From Sherwoodlollariibacterium sp049275655 (GTDB taxonomy: Bacteria; Omnitrophota; Gorgyraeia; Gygaellales; Profunditerraquicolaceae): a DNA stretch of 64,000 nucleotides. A program made the position numbers and the translations under genes. Under the pieces are notes generated by a model that saw only the letters and a program-made list of their open reading frames with translations, did no database searches and was not told the origin of the DNA. The stretch spans positions 1-64,000 of the forward strand of contig JBASUY010000030.1 in assembly GCA_049275655.1 (NCBI GenBank), given 5' to 3'. Every line of letters begins with the position of its first letter. Positions within the stretch are counted from its first letter, which is position 1. Shown here piece by piece: positions 33,900 through 41,829 of this stretch.

Positions 33900-35420
33900 T
33901 TATTCCTTCTCTACTCTCTTATTTGACTGCTTATAGCGTTTACCGCAAGAAACGCAAGTTGACTTATTCTTTTTAAAAACAAGTTTTACTCCGCATTCAC
34001 ACATCCAACCATTTATTTTTGCGGGGTTGCCATAAACTAAGGCATAATCAGGGACATCCTTAGTTACAACACTGCCCGCACCGACAAAAGAATATTCCCC
34101 AAGGTTATAACCGCATACTATAGTAGCGTTTGCGCCAATAGTAGCGCCTTTTTTGACAATAGTTGTTTTTAATTCCTTCATGCGCGGAACTTCGCTACGG
34201 GGGTTAAAAACATTAGTAAATACACAAGAAGGCCCGCAGAAGACATAATCTTCTAACTCAACCCCTTCGTAAATAGAAACATTATTCTGAATTTTACAAC
34301 CATTGCCTATTTTAACCTTTGGGCCTATAACTACATTTTGGCCTATGCGGCAATCTTTGCCTATCTTTGAACCTTTAAGAATATGCGAGAAGTGCCATAT
34401 TTGAGTGCCTTTGCCTACTTCAGCTCCCTCGTCTAAAATAGATGTTGGGTGTATAAGGAAGTCTTCTCCAAAAGACCTATCGGCTGATGCAAGCACCTTA
34501 AGGACCCTTAATCCTTCTCTACCGTCAGTTTTGGGGATACGGCGGCTTTGAATACAATCAATAAAATGCTGTAATTCTAAAAGAAGCGGCTCCCCCCCTT
34601 CTATAGGAATAACCTGAAAATCTGCTTTTTGGGCAATAGGAATTTTCCCCTCTTTCCACTCAATTTTATGCGGATAAAAGAAAAGCTTCTCTTTACTGGT
34701 ATCATCAAAGACAGCCATTGCTTTTGAGCCTACGACAATTAATTTCTGCTCCTTGTAAGGATGAAGCCAACTGACAAATATATGCCCCTTGACTTCGTTT
34801 CTAAACTCCAAAGAAGTAAGCGTAACATCATTAACCCCTTGGTTAAGATAATCTCCGCCTGAAGAGATAATTTTTACCGGCTCTTCGTTTATAAGCGAGA
34901 GTATAACGGATATATCATGCGGAGCAAAACTCCAAAGGATGCTTTCCTCCGTACGCAGCTTACCCATATTTAAGCGGTTAGAGTAAATATAACGAATCTT
35001 TCCTAAGTCTCCATTGGAAATCAGCTCTTTTAGCTTAATAACTGCGGGATGATACTGCAGGATGTGGCCTACCATAAGTATCTTTTTATGGCTGTCGGCT
35101 AACTTTACCAACTCTTCGCCTTCTTTAACTGTTAAGGCTAAGGGCTTTTCTACGAAAACATCTTTACCTGAAAGTATCGCTTGTTTGACTAAACTAAAAT
35201 GAAGAGATGCGGGGGCGGCAATTACTACAGCATCTATTTTTGGATTGCTAAAGAGGGTGGCGGTATCATCAGTATAGTCAATTCCCGGGTATTTCTGCTT
35301 GTATCCCGCTAGTAAAGATTGGTTGGTATCACAGACTGTATGTAATACACCAAGCGCATATAAATTACGTAAAATGTTTTTTCCCCAATAACCGACTCCG
35401 ATTAGTCCTAGTTTTGACAT
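33900..35420 (-). CDS. WbpB-WbpD fusion: sugar dehydrogenase plus hexapeptide N-acetyltransferase
   Basis: This is a 506-aa fusion. Residues 1 to about 310 are a Gfo/Idh/MocA NAD-dependent dehydrogenase (GVGYWGKNILRNL, then VFVEKPLALT), like WbpB/WlbA, which oxidises UDP-GlcNAcA at C3. About 325-470 is a left-handed beta-helix acetyltransferase matching WbpD/WlbB (IWHFSHI, RIGQNVVIG, IQNNVSIYEGV, VFTNVFNPRS, GANATIVCGY). The last ~35 residues add a small zinc-ribbon-like CXC...CXXC (Cys474, 476, 489, 492). Together with the WbpE-like aminotransferase next door, the pathway to a 2,3-diacetamido uronic acid is covered except for the 6-dehydrogenase. The fusion would couple the first and last steps. 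A 242-bp repeat-rich gap precedes the next gene. Confidence 0.92.
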   Translation of the reverse strand: MSKLGLIGVGYWGKNILRNLYALGVLHTVCDTNQSLLAGYKQKYPGIDYTDDTATLFSNPKIDAVVIAAPASLHFSLVKQAILSGKDVFVEKPLALTVKEGEELVKLADSHKKILMVGHILQYHPAVIKLKELISNGDLGKIRYIYSNRLNMGKLRTEESILWSFAPHDISVILSLINEEPVKIISSGGDYLNQGVNDVTLTSLEFRNEVKGHIFVSWLHPYKEQKLIVVGSKAMAVFDDTSKEKLFFYPHKIEWKEGKIPIAQKADFQVIPIEGGEPLLLELQHFIDCIQSRRIPKTDGREGLRVLKVLASADRSFGEDFLIHPTSILDEGAEVGKGTQIWHFSHILKGSKIGKDCRIGQNVVIGPKVKIGNGCKIQNNVSIYEGVELEDYVFCGPSCVFTNVFNPRSEVPRMKELKTTIVKKGATIGANATIVCGYNLGEYSFVGAGSVVTKDVPDYALVYGNPAKINGWMCECGVKLVFKKNKSTCVSCGKRYKQSNKRVEKE

Positions 35421-35566
35421 TTTAGTTATACTCCTTACTATATCATTTTTTAAAGAATAATTATAAGATTTGGTTCTTAAGTTTATAAGGAGATATTATA
35501 CAATAAATTGCGGATATGGCAATAGTTATCGGTTGTTTTTTTAGGGGAAAAACTCTCCTAAATTCT

Positions 35567-35659
35567 AGGGACAGTCCCTGTTTCGATTTTCGGCAGTATT
35601 TGATGTTGTTGTAAGGCAATGTAATTATTGATCTTAGGAAGCGAAGAACCGTCCCCCTA
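35567..35659. repeat. GTCCCT/ACCGTCCCC repeat pair in intergenic gap
   Basis: In the 242-bp gap between the WbpB-WbpD fusion gene and the beta-rich protein gene, AGGGACAGTCCCT (35567-35579) and GAAGAACCGTCCCC (35643-35656) lie about 65 bp apart. The second motif also occurs at the 3' end of plsC. The DNA between them has no recognisable gene. Confidence 0.6.
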
Positions 35660-35662
35660 AAC

Positions 35663-36484
35663 CTAAAAGGGGATGGTGATGCCGGATTCGATTGTTTTCT
35701 CTTGGCGGCGATGGATAAGCCTTAAATAGGCTTTTGCATCAAGGGATTTGAAGAGCTTGCGGGTTAAGGTAAGGGTAATTCCTGTTGGCTTGCCAAACTC
35801 ATTTCTTAAGGCAATTTCGGTTTTGTTGCGGTTGAAGGTTATTTCTGCGCCAAGGGATATCGCTTGTATTTTGTTGCAGCCATAATCTACATTAAAGAGA
35901 ATGCCTAAATTGCGGCTGAATTTCCATTCGCCGTAAAGTATTAGAAGTTTCTTTGGAGAGATTCTACTGCGCCTACGTGTACCGATACCGATACGATAAC
36001 GGATTGCGCCTTTTTTAGGGTGCATTGAGGCAGATTCAAATTGGGCCTTAAACTCAAATTTTGACTTTGAGCTTCCCTCTAAAACATAGACAAGCTTTTT
36101 ATCTGAAAGGATTTTCCAATGGCCTTTGAAAGTTAGGGTATCACGGTTGTTTTCAGTCTTGTATTCAATCTGCTGGTTTTTATTTAATTTCCAAGCGCCT
36201 TTAAGGGTAAATTTTTCAGGCTTACTCTTGCGACCGGCAGCTTCAAATACAAGTTCATTATAGGGATTGGTGCGCCAAGAGCCTTTAAGTTTAAGAAGGC
36301 GTAACTCTTGTTTGGATGCGATACCTTTTGTTTCTACCGGAGGCTGGCCTCTGCGGGGAGGGTCAGCGCTATAGGTTTGAATGGTTTCAAGGACAAGCCC
36401 GTCAGATTCAGCAAGAACAAACCTGTACCTGGGGGACGCTCTCCGAGGTACCACTCTACTTCGAAAATTACCGATTTTTTTCAT
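35663..36484 (-). CDS. Beta-strand-repeat protein with repeat-derived N terminus
   Basis: I do not recognise this 273-aa protein. Its middle has about three ~30-residue units following a K-x-K-G-x-W-x(4)-N/D pattern: LKLKGSWRTNPYNEL, FTLKGAWKLNKNQQI, LTFKGHWKILSDKKL. Each is followed by an alternating beta pattern. The protein ends GITIPF, a C-terminal Phe as seen in outer-membrane beta-barrels. Residues 1-19 (MKKIGNFRSRVVPRRASPR) are encoded by a family A palindromic element, and no signal peptide is present. The ATG overlaps the stop of the SemiSWEET gene (ATGA), so this start is translationally coupled. The element may have cut off an original signal sequence. Confidence 0.55.
   Translation of the reverse strand: MKKIGNFRSRVVPRRASPRYRFVLAESDGLVLETIQTYSADPPRRGQPPVETKGIASKQELRLLKLKGSWRTNPYNELVFEAAGRKSKPEKFTLKGAWKLNKNQQIEYKTENNRDTLTFKGHWKILSDKKLVYVLEGSSKSKFEFKAQFESASMHPKKGAIRYRIGIGTRRRSRISPKKLLILYGEWKFSRNLGILFNVDYGCNKIQAISLGAEITFNRNKTEIALRNEFGKPTGITLTLTRKLFKSLDAKAYLRLIHRRQEKTIESGITIPF
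36429..36474. repeat. Family A half element in coding region
   Basis: CTGGGGGACGCTCTCCGAGG and the adjoining TACCACTCTACTT match one arm of the family A elements. They encode residues about 5-19 of the beta-repeat protein. No second inverted arm is visible on the other side, so this looks like a solo half element. Confidence 0.75.
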
Positions 36485-36732
36485 TCGTACTTAAAATACA
36501 TTGAGATGAGGATTAAGAGTGTAAGCAGAGTTGTAGAGTTTGCGATGACGATTATAGGGTCTTTGCGGTGTATGCCATAGGCTATCCATAAAGAGACGCC
36601 CAAAGAGAGCTGAAAGAGCATAACCGGGCTAATATCTTTAACGTGCTTACTTTTATAGGAGCGGACTATCTGCGGGATAAAAGAAAGCATAGTTAGGGTT
36701 GCTGCTATTGAGCCAATTATAGTCCAAAACAT
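36481..36732 (-). CDS. SemiSWEET sugar transporter
   Basis: This is an 83-aa MtN3/SWEET half-transporter with three transmembrane helices (about 4-20, 39-54, 62-79). The signature SFIPQIVRSYKSK contains the conserved Pro-Gln, and LFQLSLGVSLWIAYGI holds the family Trp. SemiSWEETs work as homodimers and move sugars down their gradient. The length is normal for the family. The stop codon overlaps the start of the beta-repeat protein gene by 4 bp. Upstream is a 219-bp gap filled with palindromic repeats. Confidence 0.92.
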   Translation of the reverse strand: MFWTIIGSIAATLTMLSFIPQIVRSYKSKHVKDISPVMLFQLSLGVSLWIAYGIHRKDPIIVIANSTTLLTLLILISMYFKYE

Positions 36733-36758
36733 AGTTATTCCAGGTATTCCAAGAACAG

Positions 36759-36948
36759 CTACCTTATTCTAGGGACAGCCACCATAGGTTAACATTATTG
36801 CTAGCTATTTACGGGGGCAGTCCCTGCCAATTACCTAAGGGCAACTACCTTATTTTAGGGACAGCCCCCATAGGTTAACATTATTGGATTCAGGGGACAG
36901 CTACTTTGTTTCAAAGTAGCTGTCCCCTTTTTAAAAGTCGCTGTCCCC
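36759..36948. repeat. Cluster of family B palindromes and direct repeats
   Basis: This cluster fills the gap between tyrS and the SemiSWEET gene. Two 42-bp direct repeats (36759-36800 and 36845-36886) differ at only two positions, and each contains AGGGACAGCC and ATAGGTTAAC. They are followed by a perfect 17-bp inverted repeat (36892-36908 with 36912-36928, AGGGGACAGCTACTTTG with TTT loop) and a further CTGTCCCC half-site near 36940. Confidence 0.92.
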
Positions 36949-36951
36949 TTT

Positions 36952-38112
36952 CTACATTTTTATTTTGAGGAAGCGGCGGGAGCCGACTTTTAATATGCCC
37001 GGTTCCTTAGGGGTAAAATCCTCATTCTCTACTTTTACGTTATTAAAACTTACAGCCCCCTGCTTAACTAAGCGGCGCGCTTCATTGCCGCTTGAGGCAA
37101 GCTTACTCTCTGTAAGTATTGTTATTATATTTTTTGTAACACCTGCCTTAAATGTTGGAATATCCTGCGGTATTTCTTTTAAGGAGAAGACGCGCGTAAA
37201 TTCATCCGCTTCTTTTTGCGCTGCTTGCGCAGAATGGTATTGAGTAATAATAATTTTGGCTAAATTAACTTTGGCCTCACGCGGATGCATCCCTTTAATT
37301 TTATCTAAATCCTCGTCGGTAAGCAACTCATAGTATTTAAGCATCAGGTTATCTGAGATAGACATAACCTTGCCAAACATTTCTTTTGCCGGCTCGTTAA
37401 TGCCGATATAATTACCATAAGACTTACTCATTTTTTGCGTGCCGTCGGTTCCCTCTAAAAGCGGCATAGTCAAAACTACCTGTTGAGGTTGGTTAAAATC
37501 CTTTTGCATATCGCGTCCAACGAGAAGATTGAATATCTGGTCAGTCCCGCCGATTTCAATATCTGCTTTTAAGACAACCGAATCATAACCTTGTAATAAA
37601 GGATACATAAACTCTAACATAGAGATATTCTCTCCTAAGGTGTAGCGCTTTTTAAAATCATCGCGGGCTAAAATCTGAGAGATTGAGGCGTGGGTGGTTA
37701 ATTTTAAAATATCTATGCCTGAGAAACGGCTAAACCATTTACTGTTAAAGACTATTTTTAACTTGCGTAGATTTAAAATCTTAGCAACCTGCTTTTTATA
37801 AGTTAAAGCATTGCGAGCAACTTCTTGCCGGGTGAGTTGTTTTCTTATTTCAGAGCGTCCCGTAGGGTCACCAATCATCCCGGTAAAATCTCCGATCAAG
37901 AAGTAAACCTCATGGCCTAAATCTTGAAATTGACGGAGCTTGCGCAAAAGGACAGTATGCCCTAAATGCAAGTCAGGAGCAGTAGGGTCAAAACCTGCTT
38001 TTATCTTAAGCGGCTTCTTAGTTTTAATACTTTCTTTAAGTTTCTTGCGCAGTTCCTCCTCAGATATAATATCAACTGCGCCGCGCTTAATTATAGCTAA
38101 TTGCTCTTCCAT
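36952..38112 (-). CDS. tyrS: Tyrosyl-tRNA synthetase
   Basis: This class I synthetase charges tRNA-Tyr. The HIGH box is HLGHT (49-53, in DPTAPDLHLGHT). The KMSKS motif is intact (TQKMSKSYGNYIGI), and a C-terminal S4 RNA-binding domain is present (SSGNEARRLVKQGAVSFNNVKV). Its length and motifs fit the TyrZ-type bacterial enzyme. I start at the ATG at 38112, giving MEEQLAIIKRG. An in-frame ATG at 38151 would only add residues encoded by the family A element just upstream (APRRASPR). The ribosome binding site at 38112 is weak (AGAAG, 3 nt away), which leaves the longer start possible. Confidence 0.95.
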   Translation of the reverse strand: MEEQLAIIKRGAVDIISEEELRKKLKESIKTKKPLKIKAGFDPTAPDLHLGHTVLLRKLRQFQDLGHEVYFLIGDFTGMIGDPTGRSEIRKQLTRQEVARNALTYKKQVAKILNLRKLKIVFNSKWFSRFSGIDILKLTTHASISQILARDDFKKRYTLGENISMLEFMYPLLQGYDSVVLKADIEIGGTDQIFNLLVGRDMQKDFNQPQQVVLTMPLLEGTDGTQKMSKSYGNYIGINEPAKEMFGKVMSISDNLMLKYYELLTDEDLDKIKGMHPREAKVNLAKIIITQYHSAQAAQKEADEFTRVFSLKEIPQDIPTFKAGVTKNIITILTESKLASSGNEARRLVKQGAVSFNNVKVENEDFTPKEPGILKVGSRRFLKIKM

Positions 38113-38125
38113 AATCTTCTTGATT

Positions 38126-38242
38126 CTTGGGGACGCTCTCCGAGGTGCCACTCCGCTAAAGAAATCTATTATTTTTTAACAATTTTTAGCTGTTTTTAGC
38201 CAAAAACCGTTGGAGAGTGGTACCTTCGGGAGCGTCCCCCAG
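38126..38242. repeat. Family A palindromic element, full length
   Basis: This is a 117-bp element between rpsA and tyrS. Its arms, CTTGGGGACGCTCTCCGAGG with TGCCACTCC on the left and GGAGAGTGGTACC with TTCGGGAGCGTCCCCCAG on the right, are inverted. An A/T-rich centre with TTTTTAGCCAAAAA matches the centre of the element at 10472-10588 in opposite orientation. It ends 1 nt from the rpsA stop codon. Confidence 0.92.
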
Positions 38243-38243
38243 G

Positions 38244-39785
38244 TTAGAGGCGGGCGGTAAGGCCGATCTTAGCCTGTTCCACATCTACCTTAATTATCTT
38301 TACTTGGATCTTATCCCCAGGCTTAAGGTTCGCTGCTGCCTCTTTGTCTATCTCGCTTGAGTAAACTAAACCCTCAAGGTCATCTTCTAACTTAACAAAA
38401 ACACCAAAGTCAGTTATGCTTACAACCTCTGCCTCAAGGACCATATCCAAAGGATACTTTTCAGCAATCTTTTCCCAAGGGTTCTCCTCTAATTGCTTTA
38501 ACCCTAAAGATATGCGCCTATTCTGCGCATCTACAGAAAGAACGACAACCTCAACCATCTGTCCTTTCTTTAAAACATCCTGCGGGTGATTGATCCTCTT
38601 GGTCCAAGAGATATCAGAGACGTGAATCATCCCCTCAAGATTAGAATCCAACTCAACAAAGGCCCCGTAATCAGTAAACCCACGCACCTTGCCGGTTATC
38701 TTAGAGCCTTCTTTGTATTTCTCTTCTGCCTCAAGCCAAGGGTTCTGCTCAAGCTGTTTTAAGCTAAGCGAGATCCTGCGCGAATCAGCATCAACACTAA
38801 TTATCTGCGCTTCAACAGTTTCGCCGACGGAGAACAACTCTCCCGGATTGTTGATGCGCTTAGTCCATGAGATCTCAGAGACATGGATTAACCCTTCTAT
38901 CCCCTTTTCAAGCTCAACAAAAACCCCATAAGGCAAGATATTAACTACTTTACCCTTGACTTTTGAATCCACGGTAAATTTATCGGTAATATCCGCCCAC
39001 GGATCAGGCATACGCTGCTTTAAGCCTAAAGAGACCTTGCCTGAGTCTTTATCCATGTTAAGAATCATAACTTCTATTTGGTCACCTAAAGCAACAACCT
39101 CTGAAGGATGGCTTATCTTTGACCATGACATATCTGTGATGTGCAAGAGCCCATCAACTCCGCCTAAGTCAATAAAAGCCCCAAAATCAGTAATCGCCTT
39201 AACTGTACCTGTGGCGATATTTCCTATCTTAAGCTCTGACCATATCTTATCCTTAGCAGTATCTCTTTCTTTTTGCACTGCCTCACGCCGGCTTAAGATA
39301 ATACTGCGCTTTAAATTGTTTATCTTTACAATTTTAAAACTATAAGGTTTATATAGAATCTCTTTATCCGGAACATTTTTAAATGCTGATAAGGATAAGG
39401 GTAAAAATCCCTCAATCCCCATAACATCAACAAGAAAACCTCCTTTTACCTTCTTAACCGGCCTGCCTTCCACCATTGTCCCGTCTTGGGAGAACTTAAC
39501 AATCTTATCCCAACCAGCTACACGTATCGCTTTTTCGCGAGATAAGACTATATTCCCGTGGTCATTTTCAATTGACTCAAGGAAAAACTCAAGTTCTTTT
39601 CCTATCTCTAGGTCTTGGGTAGAAAACTCGGATATAGGGACAATCCCTTCGGATTTAAACCCAACATCCACTAATGCCTCTTTGGTTTTTATTGCTACGA
39701 TTTTACCTGTTACAATATCCCCTTCTTTAATTACTTTTATACTTTCATTGTAAAGCTTCTCTAATTCTGCTCTTTTGTCTGACAT
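38244..39785 (-). CDS. rpsA: 30S ribosomal protein S1
   Basis: S1 binds mRNA at the platform of the small subunit and supports initiation on structured messages. Six S1 OB-fold domains can be counted (about 20-90, 105-172, 190-258, 276-344, 362-430, 447-513). Examples are IGNIATGTVKAITDFGAFIDLG and EGSKITGKVRGFTDYGAFVEL. The first two are the most diverged, as usual for ribosome-binding domains. At 513 aa it is close to full length. A good ribosome binding site AAGGAG lies 10 nt upstream. It follows plsC by 19 bp, a common pairing. Confidence 0.95.
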   Translation of the reverse strand: MSDKRAELEKLYNESIKVIKEGDIVTGKIVAIKTKEALVDVGFKSEGIVPISEFSTQDLEIGKELEFFLESIENDHGNIVLSREKAIRVAGWDKIVKFSQDGTMVEGRPVKKVKGGFLVDVMGIEGFLPLSLSAFKNVPDKEILYKPYSFKIVKINNLKRSIILSRREAVQKERDTAKDKIWSELKIGNIATGTVKAITDFGAFIDLGGVDGLLHITDMSWSKISHPSEVVALGDQIEVMILNMDKDSGKVSLGLKQRMPDPWADITDKFTVDSKVKGKVVNILPYGVFVELEKGIEGLIHVSEISWTKRINNPGELFSVGETVEAQIISVDADSRRISLSLKQLEQNPWLEAEEKYKEGSKITGKVRGFTDYGAFVELDSNLEGMIHVSDISWTKRINHPQDVLKKGQMVEVVVLSVDAQNRRISLGLKQLEENPWEKIAEKYPLDMVLEAEVVSITDFGVFVKLEDDLEGLVYSSEIDKEAAANLKPGDKIQVKIIKVDVEQAKIGLTARL

Positions 39786-39804
39786 TATCTTAATCTCCTT
39801 GTAA

Positions 39805-40449
39805 CTATCTGTAATTATTATGGTTGTGTAATGAAGAACCGTCCCCTAAATTTTTACCGTCCCCTAAGTTTTTAATGCTAGCCATTATCATCTCTGCTAT
39901 TTCATGATAAGGCTTCCCCCTTTCTATGTGTATTTCTTCTCCGAAGCGTAGCAGAATTTTTTTGCCAAAGGATATTTTTTTATTTACCCCCTTTGGTAAT
40001 GCCTCGTAAGTCCCTGAAACAAAAGCAGGTATTACCGGAACTCTTCCTTTATCCGCTAAAAAGCCTGCTCCGGGCTCAGGGTTTATAAATGCTTTTTCAG
40101 GGATACGGCGCGTGCCTTCGGGGAATATCGCCAAACCTTTTCCCTTTTGCACTACACGCAGTCCTTTTTTTATCGCAGAAAAATCCGCGCTATCTCTTTT
40201 TACGGGTATAACATTAACTAACTTCATCCACAACCCAAGTAAGCGGTTATGGTAAAGCGTATCGCGCGCCATAAAACTTACCGGACGCGGACAGGCAACT
40301 CCTAAGACAGCTGGGTCAAGGTAACTTACGTGGTTGCAGACAAGGATAAACCCACCCTTTTTAGGGACATGCCTTACACCTTCTACCTTAAACTTAAAAA
40401 ATAACTTTAAAAATATTAAAAGGACAAACCTGCTAAACCGGTAAAGCAT
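39805..40449 (-). CDS. plsC: 1-acyl-glycerol-3-phosphate acyltransferase
   Basis: PlsC acylates lysophosphatidic acid to phosphatidic acid at the inner membrane. The catalytic HX4D box is NHVSYLD (His40, Asp45), and the glycerophosphate-binding FPEGTR is at 109-114. A hydrophobic N terminus (about 5-19) is present. The C terminus is odd: residues about 193-204 (KNLGDG twice) come from a tandem 18-bp repeat with the ACCGTCCCC motif, and the last ten residues follow it. The real enzyme probably ended near ASIKN. The start overlaps the phosphohexomutase gene by 17 bp. Confidence 0.93.
   Translation of the reverse strand: MLYRFSRFVLLIFLKLFFKFKVEGVRHVPKKGGFILVCNHVSYLDPAVLGVACPRPVSFMARDTLYHNRLLGLWMKLVNVIPVKRDSADFSAIKKGLRVVQKGKGLAIFPEGTRRIPEKAFINPEPGAGFLADKGRVPVIPAFVSGTYEALPKGVNKKISFGKKILLRFGEEIHIERGKPYHEIAEMIMASIKNLGDGKNLGDGSSLHNHNNYR
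39838..39873. repeat. Tandem 18-bp ACCGTCCCC repeat at the plsC 3' end
   Basis: Two 18-bp units, each beginning ACCGTCCCCTAA, lie directly adjacent (39838-39855 and 39856-39873) and differ at one base. They are in frame within the plsC tail. The flanking GAAGAACCGTCCCC also appears at 35643. Confidence 0.9.
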
Positions 40450-41824
40450 CTTTCAATAAATCTTCAGCTAAATTTAAAAGTTTATTCGCCTGAGTCAGGC
40501 TCTTTGCCTCAGCATAGGTGCGCATTATCGGCTCAGTGCCTGAGCCGCGGAACATAAGCCAACTCTCATCTTCGCAGATAAGCTTTATTCCATCGTAATC
40601 TTTAACTTCAATGACCTTTTTACCTAATAGTTTGTTTGGTAGGCCTTCTTTTTTAGGCATAACCATTTTTGCCAAGTGAAAATCCCTGCGCACATAGTAG
40701 TATCTTCCAAACTTCTTTTCGGTTTCATTGAGTATCTTTAACATATTCTTATTCCGGTAAGCCATCATCTCAATAAGTATAAGCGCGGCCATTGTCCCGT
40801 CGCGCTCAGGGATATAGTTTTTTACCCCCATACCGCCTGCCTCTTCTCCTCCTGCAACGATATCTTCGGTCTCCATAAGGTTAGAGATGTACTTAAAACC
40901 AACGGGTGTTTCGTAAAGCTTAATCCCTAAATGTTTTGCGATATTATCCATCATTGTCGTGCCGCAGATTGTTTTAACTAACCCGCCGGACCAGCCGCGG
41001 CCTTGATTTAAGTGAAGCGCTAAAAGCCCTAATATCTTCTGTGGATGGATAAATACCCCTCCCGGAGCAACTGCAGCAATCCTATCTGCGTCTCCGTCTA
41101 AAGCAACGCCTAAATCAAACTTTTCTTTTTTTACCCGCTTCTTTAACTCCTCTAAGTTCTCCTCTAAAGGCTCAGGCCTTGCCCCGCCAAAAGAAGGATT
41201 GATGCTGTTACGTAAGAACTCTATTCTGATATTTGTCCCTTTTAAGGCTTGCGCGATATAACTATTCCCCGAGCCATACATAGCATCAACAAGGACCTTA
41301 AACTTTTTATTCTTTATTTTTTTTAAATCTATGTAGTTGCGCATAAACTTAATATAGTCTTTTGTTATGTCTATTGGCTTTATACTTTCAGAAGAAGCGT
41401 TATCCTTTACCGGATTTTTCCCTATAAGGCTTTCTACCTGAGAGGTTAATTCAAGGCTTGCTCCGCCGCCGGATGAGTTTTTAACTTTAAATCCGTTGTA
41501 TTCCGCCGGGTTGTGCGAAGCTGTAATCATAATTCCTAAATCAAGCTTGCGGTATTTAACCGTAAAACTTAAAGCCGGGGTTGGCGTGGGCCTATCAGAT
41601 AAGACTACGTCTATATCATTACTCTTAAAAACTATTGATGCGGCTTTAGCAAACCTATCCGACATAAAACGGGTATCATACCCTATGGCGATTTTTTTCC
41701 CTGCGCCTAAATAATCGGATACTGCCTGAGAGAGTATCTTTACATTTTCTATTGTATAGGTATCTGCAATTATTGCCCGCCATCCGTCAGTGCCGAATTT
41801 AATCTTTGAAGATGAATTGCTCAT
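40433..41824 (-). CDS. Phosphoglucomutase/phosphomannomutase family protein
   Basis: This is an alpha-D-phosphohexomutase of 463 aa. KFGTDGWRAII at the N terminus, the catalytic TASHNP with phospho-Ser103, the metal-binding DGDADR and the C-terminal phosphate-binding FRGSGTEPIMR are all present. It interconverts hexose-1- and hexose-6-phosphates, supplying nucleotide-sugar synthesis for the surface polymers in this window. Whether it prefers glucose, mannose or glucosamine cannot be told from motifs. It overlaps plsC and lies 5 bp after rpe. Confidence 0.93.
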   Translation of the reverse strand: MSNSSSKIKFGTDGWRAIIADTYTIENVKILSQAVSDYLGAGKKIAIGYDTRFMSDRFAKAASIVFKSNDIDVVLSDRPTPTPALSFTVKYRKLDLGIMITASHNPAEYNGFKVKNSSGGGASLELTSQVESLIGKNPVKDNASSESIKPIDITKDYIKFMRNYIDLKKIKNKKFKVLVDAMYGSGNSYIAQALKGTNIRIEFLRNSINPSFGGARPEPLEENLEELKKRVKKEKFDLGVALDGDADRIAAVAPGGVFIHPQKILGLLALHLNQGRGWSGGLVKTICGTTMMDNIAKHLGIKLYETPVGFKYISNLMETEDIVAGGEEAGGMGVKNYIPERDGTMAALILIEMMAYRNKNMLKILNETEKKFGRYYYVRRDFHLAKMVMPKKEGLPNKLLGKKVIEVKDYDGIKLICEDESWLMFRGSGTEPIMRTYAEAKSLTQANKLLNLAEDLLKDALPV

Positions 41825-41829
41825 TTCTT

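Noticed and set aside
35500..35660. Possible remnant of a REP-associated tyrosine transposase between two GTCCC repeats
   Set aside because: Short minus-strand frames exist there, but I see no HUH or catalytic Tyr motif and the stretch is too short to support it.
36892..36940. Perfect 17-bp hairpin followed by a T-run as a terminator
   Set aside because: The T-run follows on the plus strand, where there are no genes to terminate; the flanking genes read on the minus strand.
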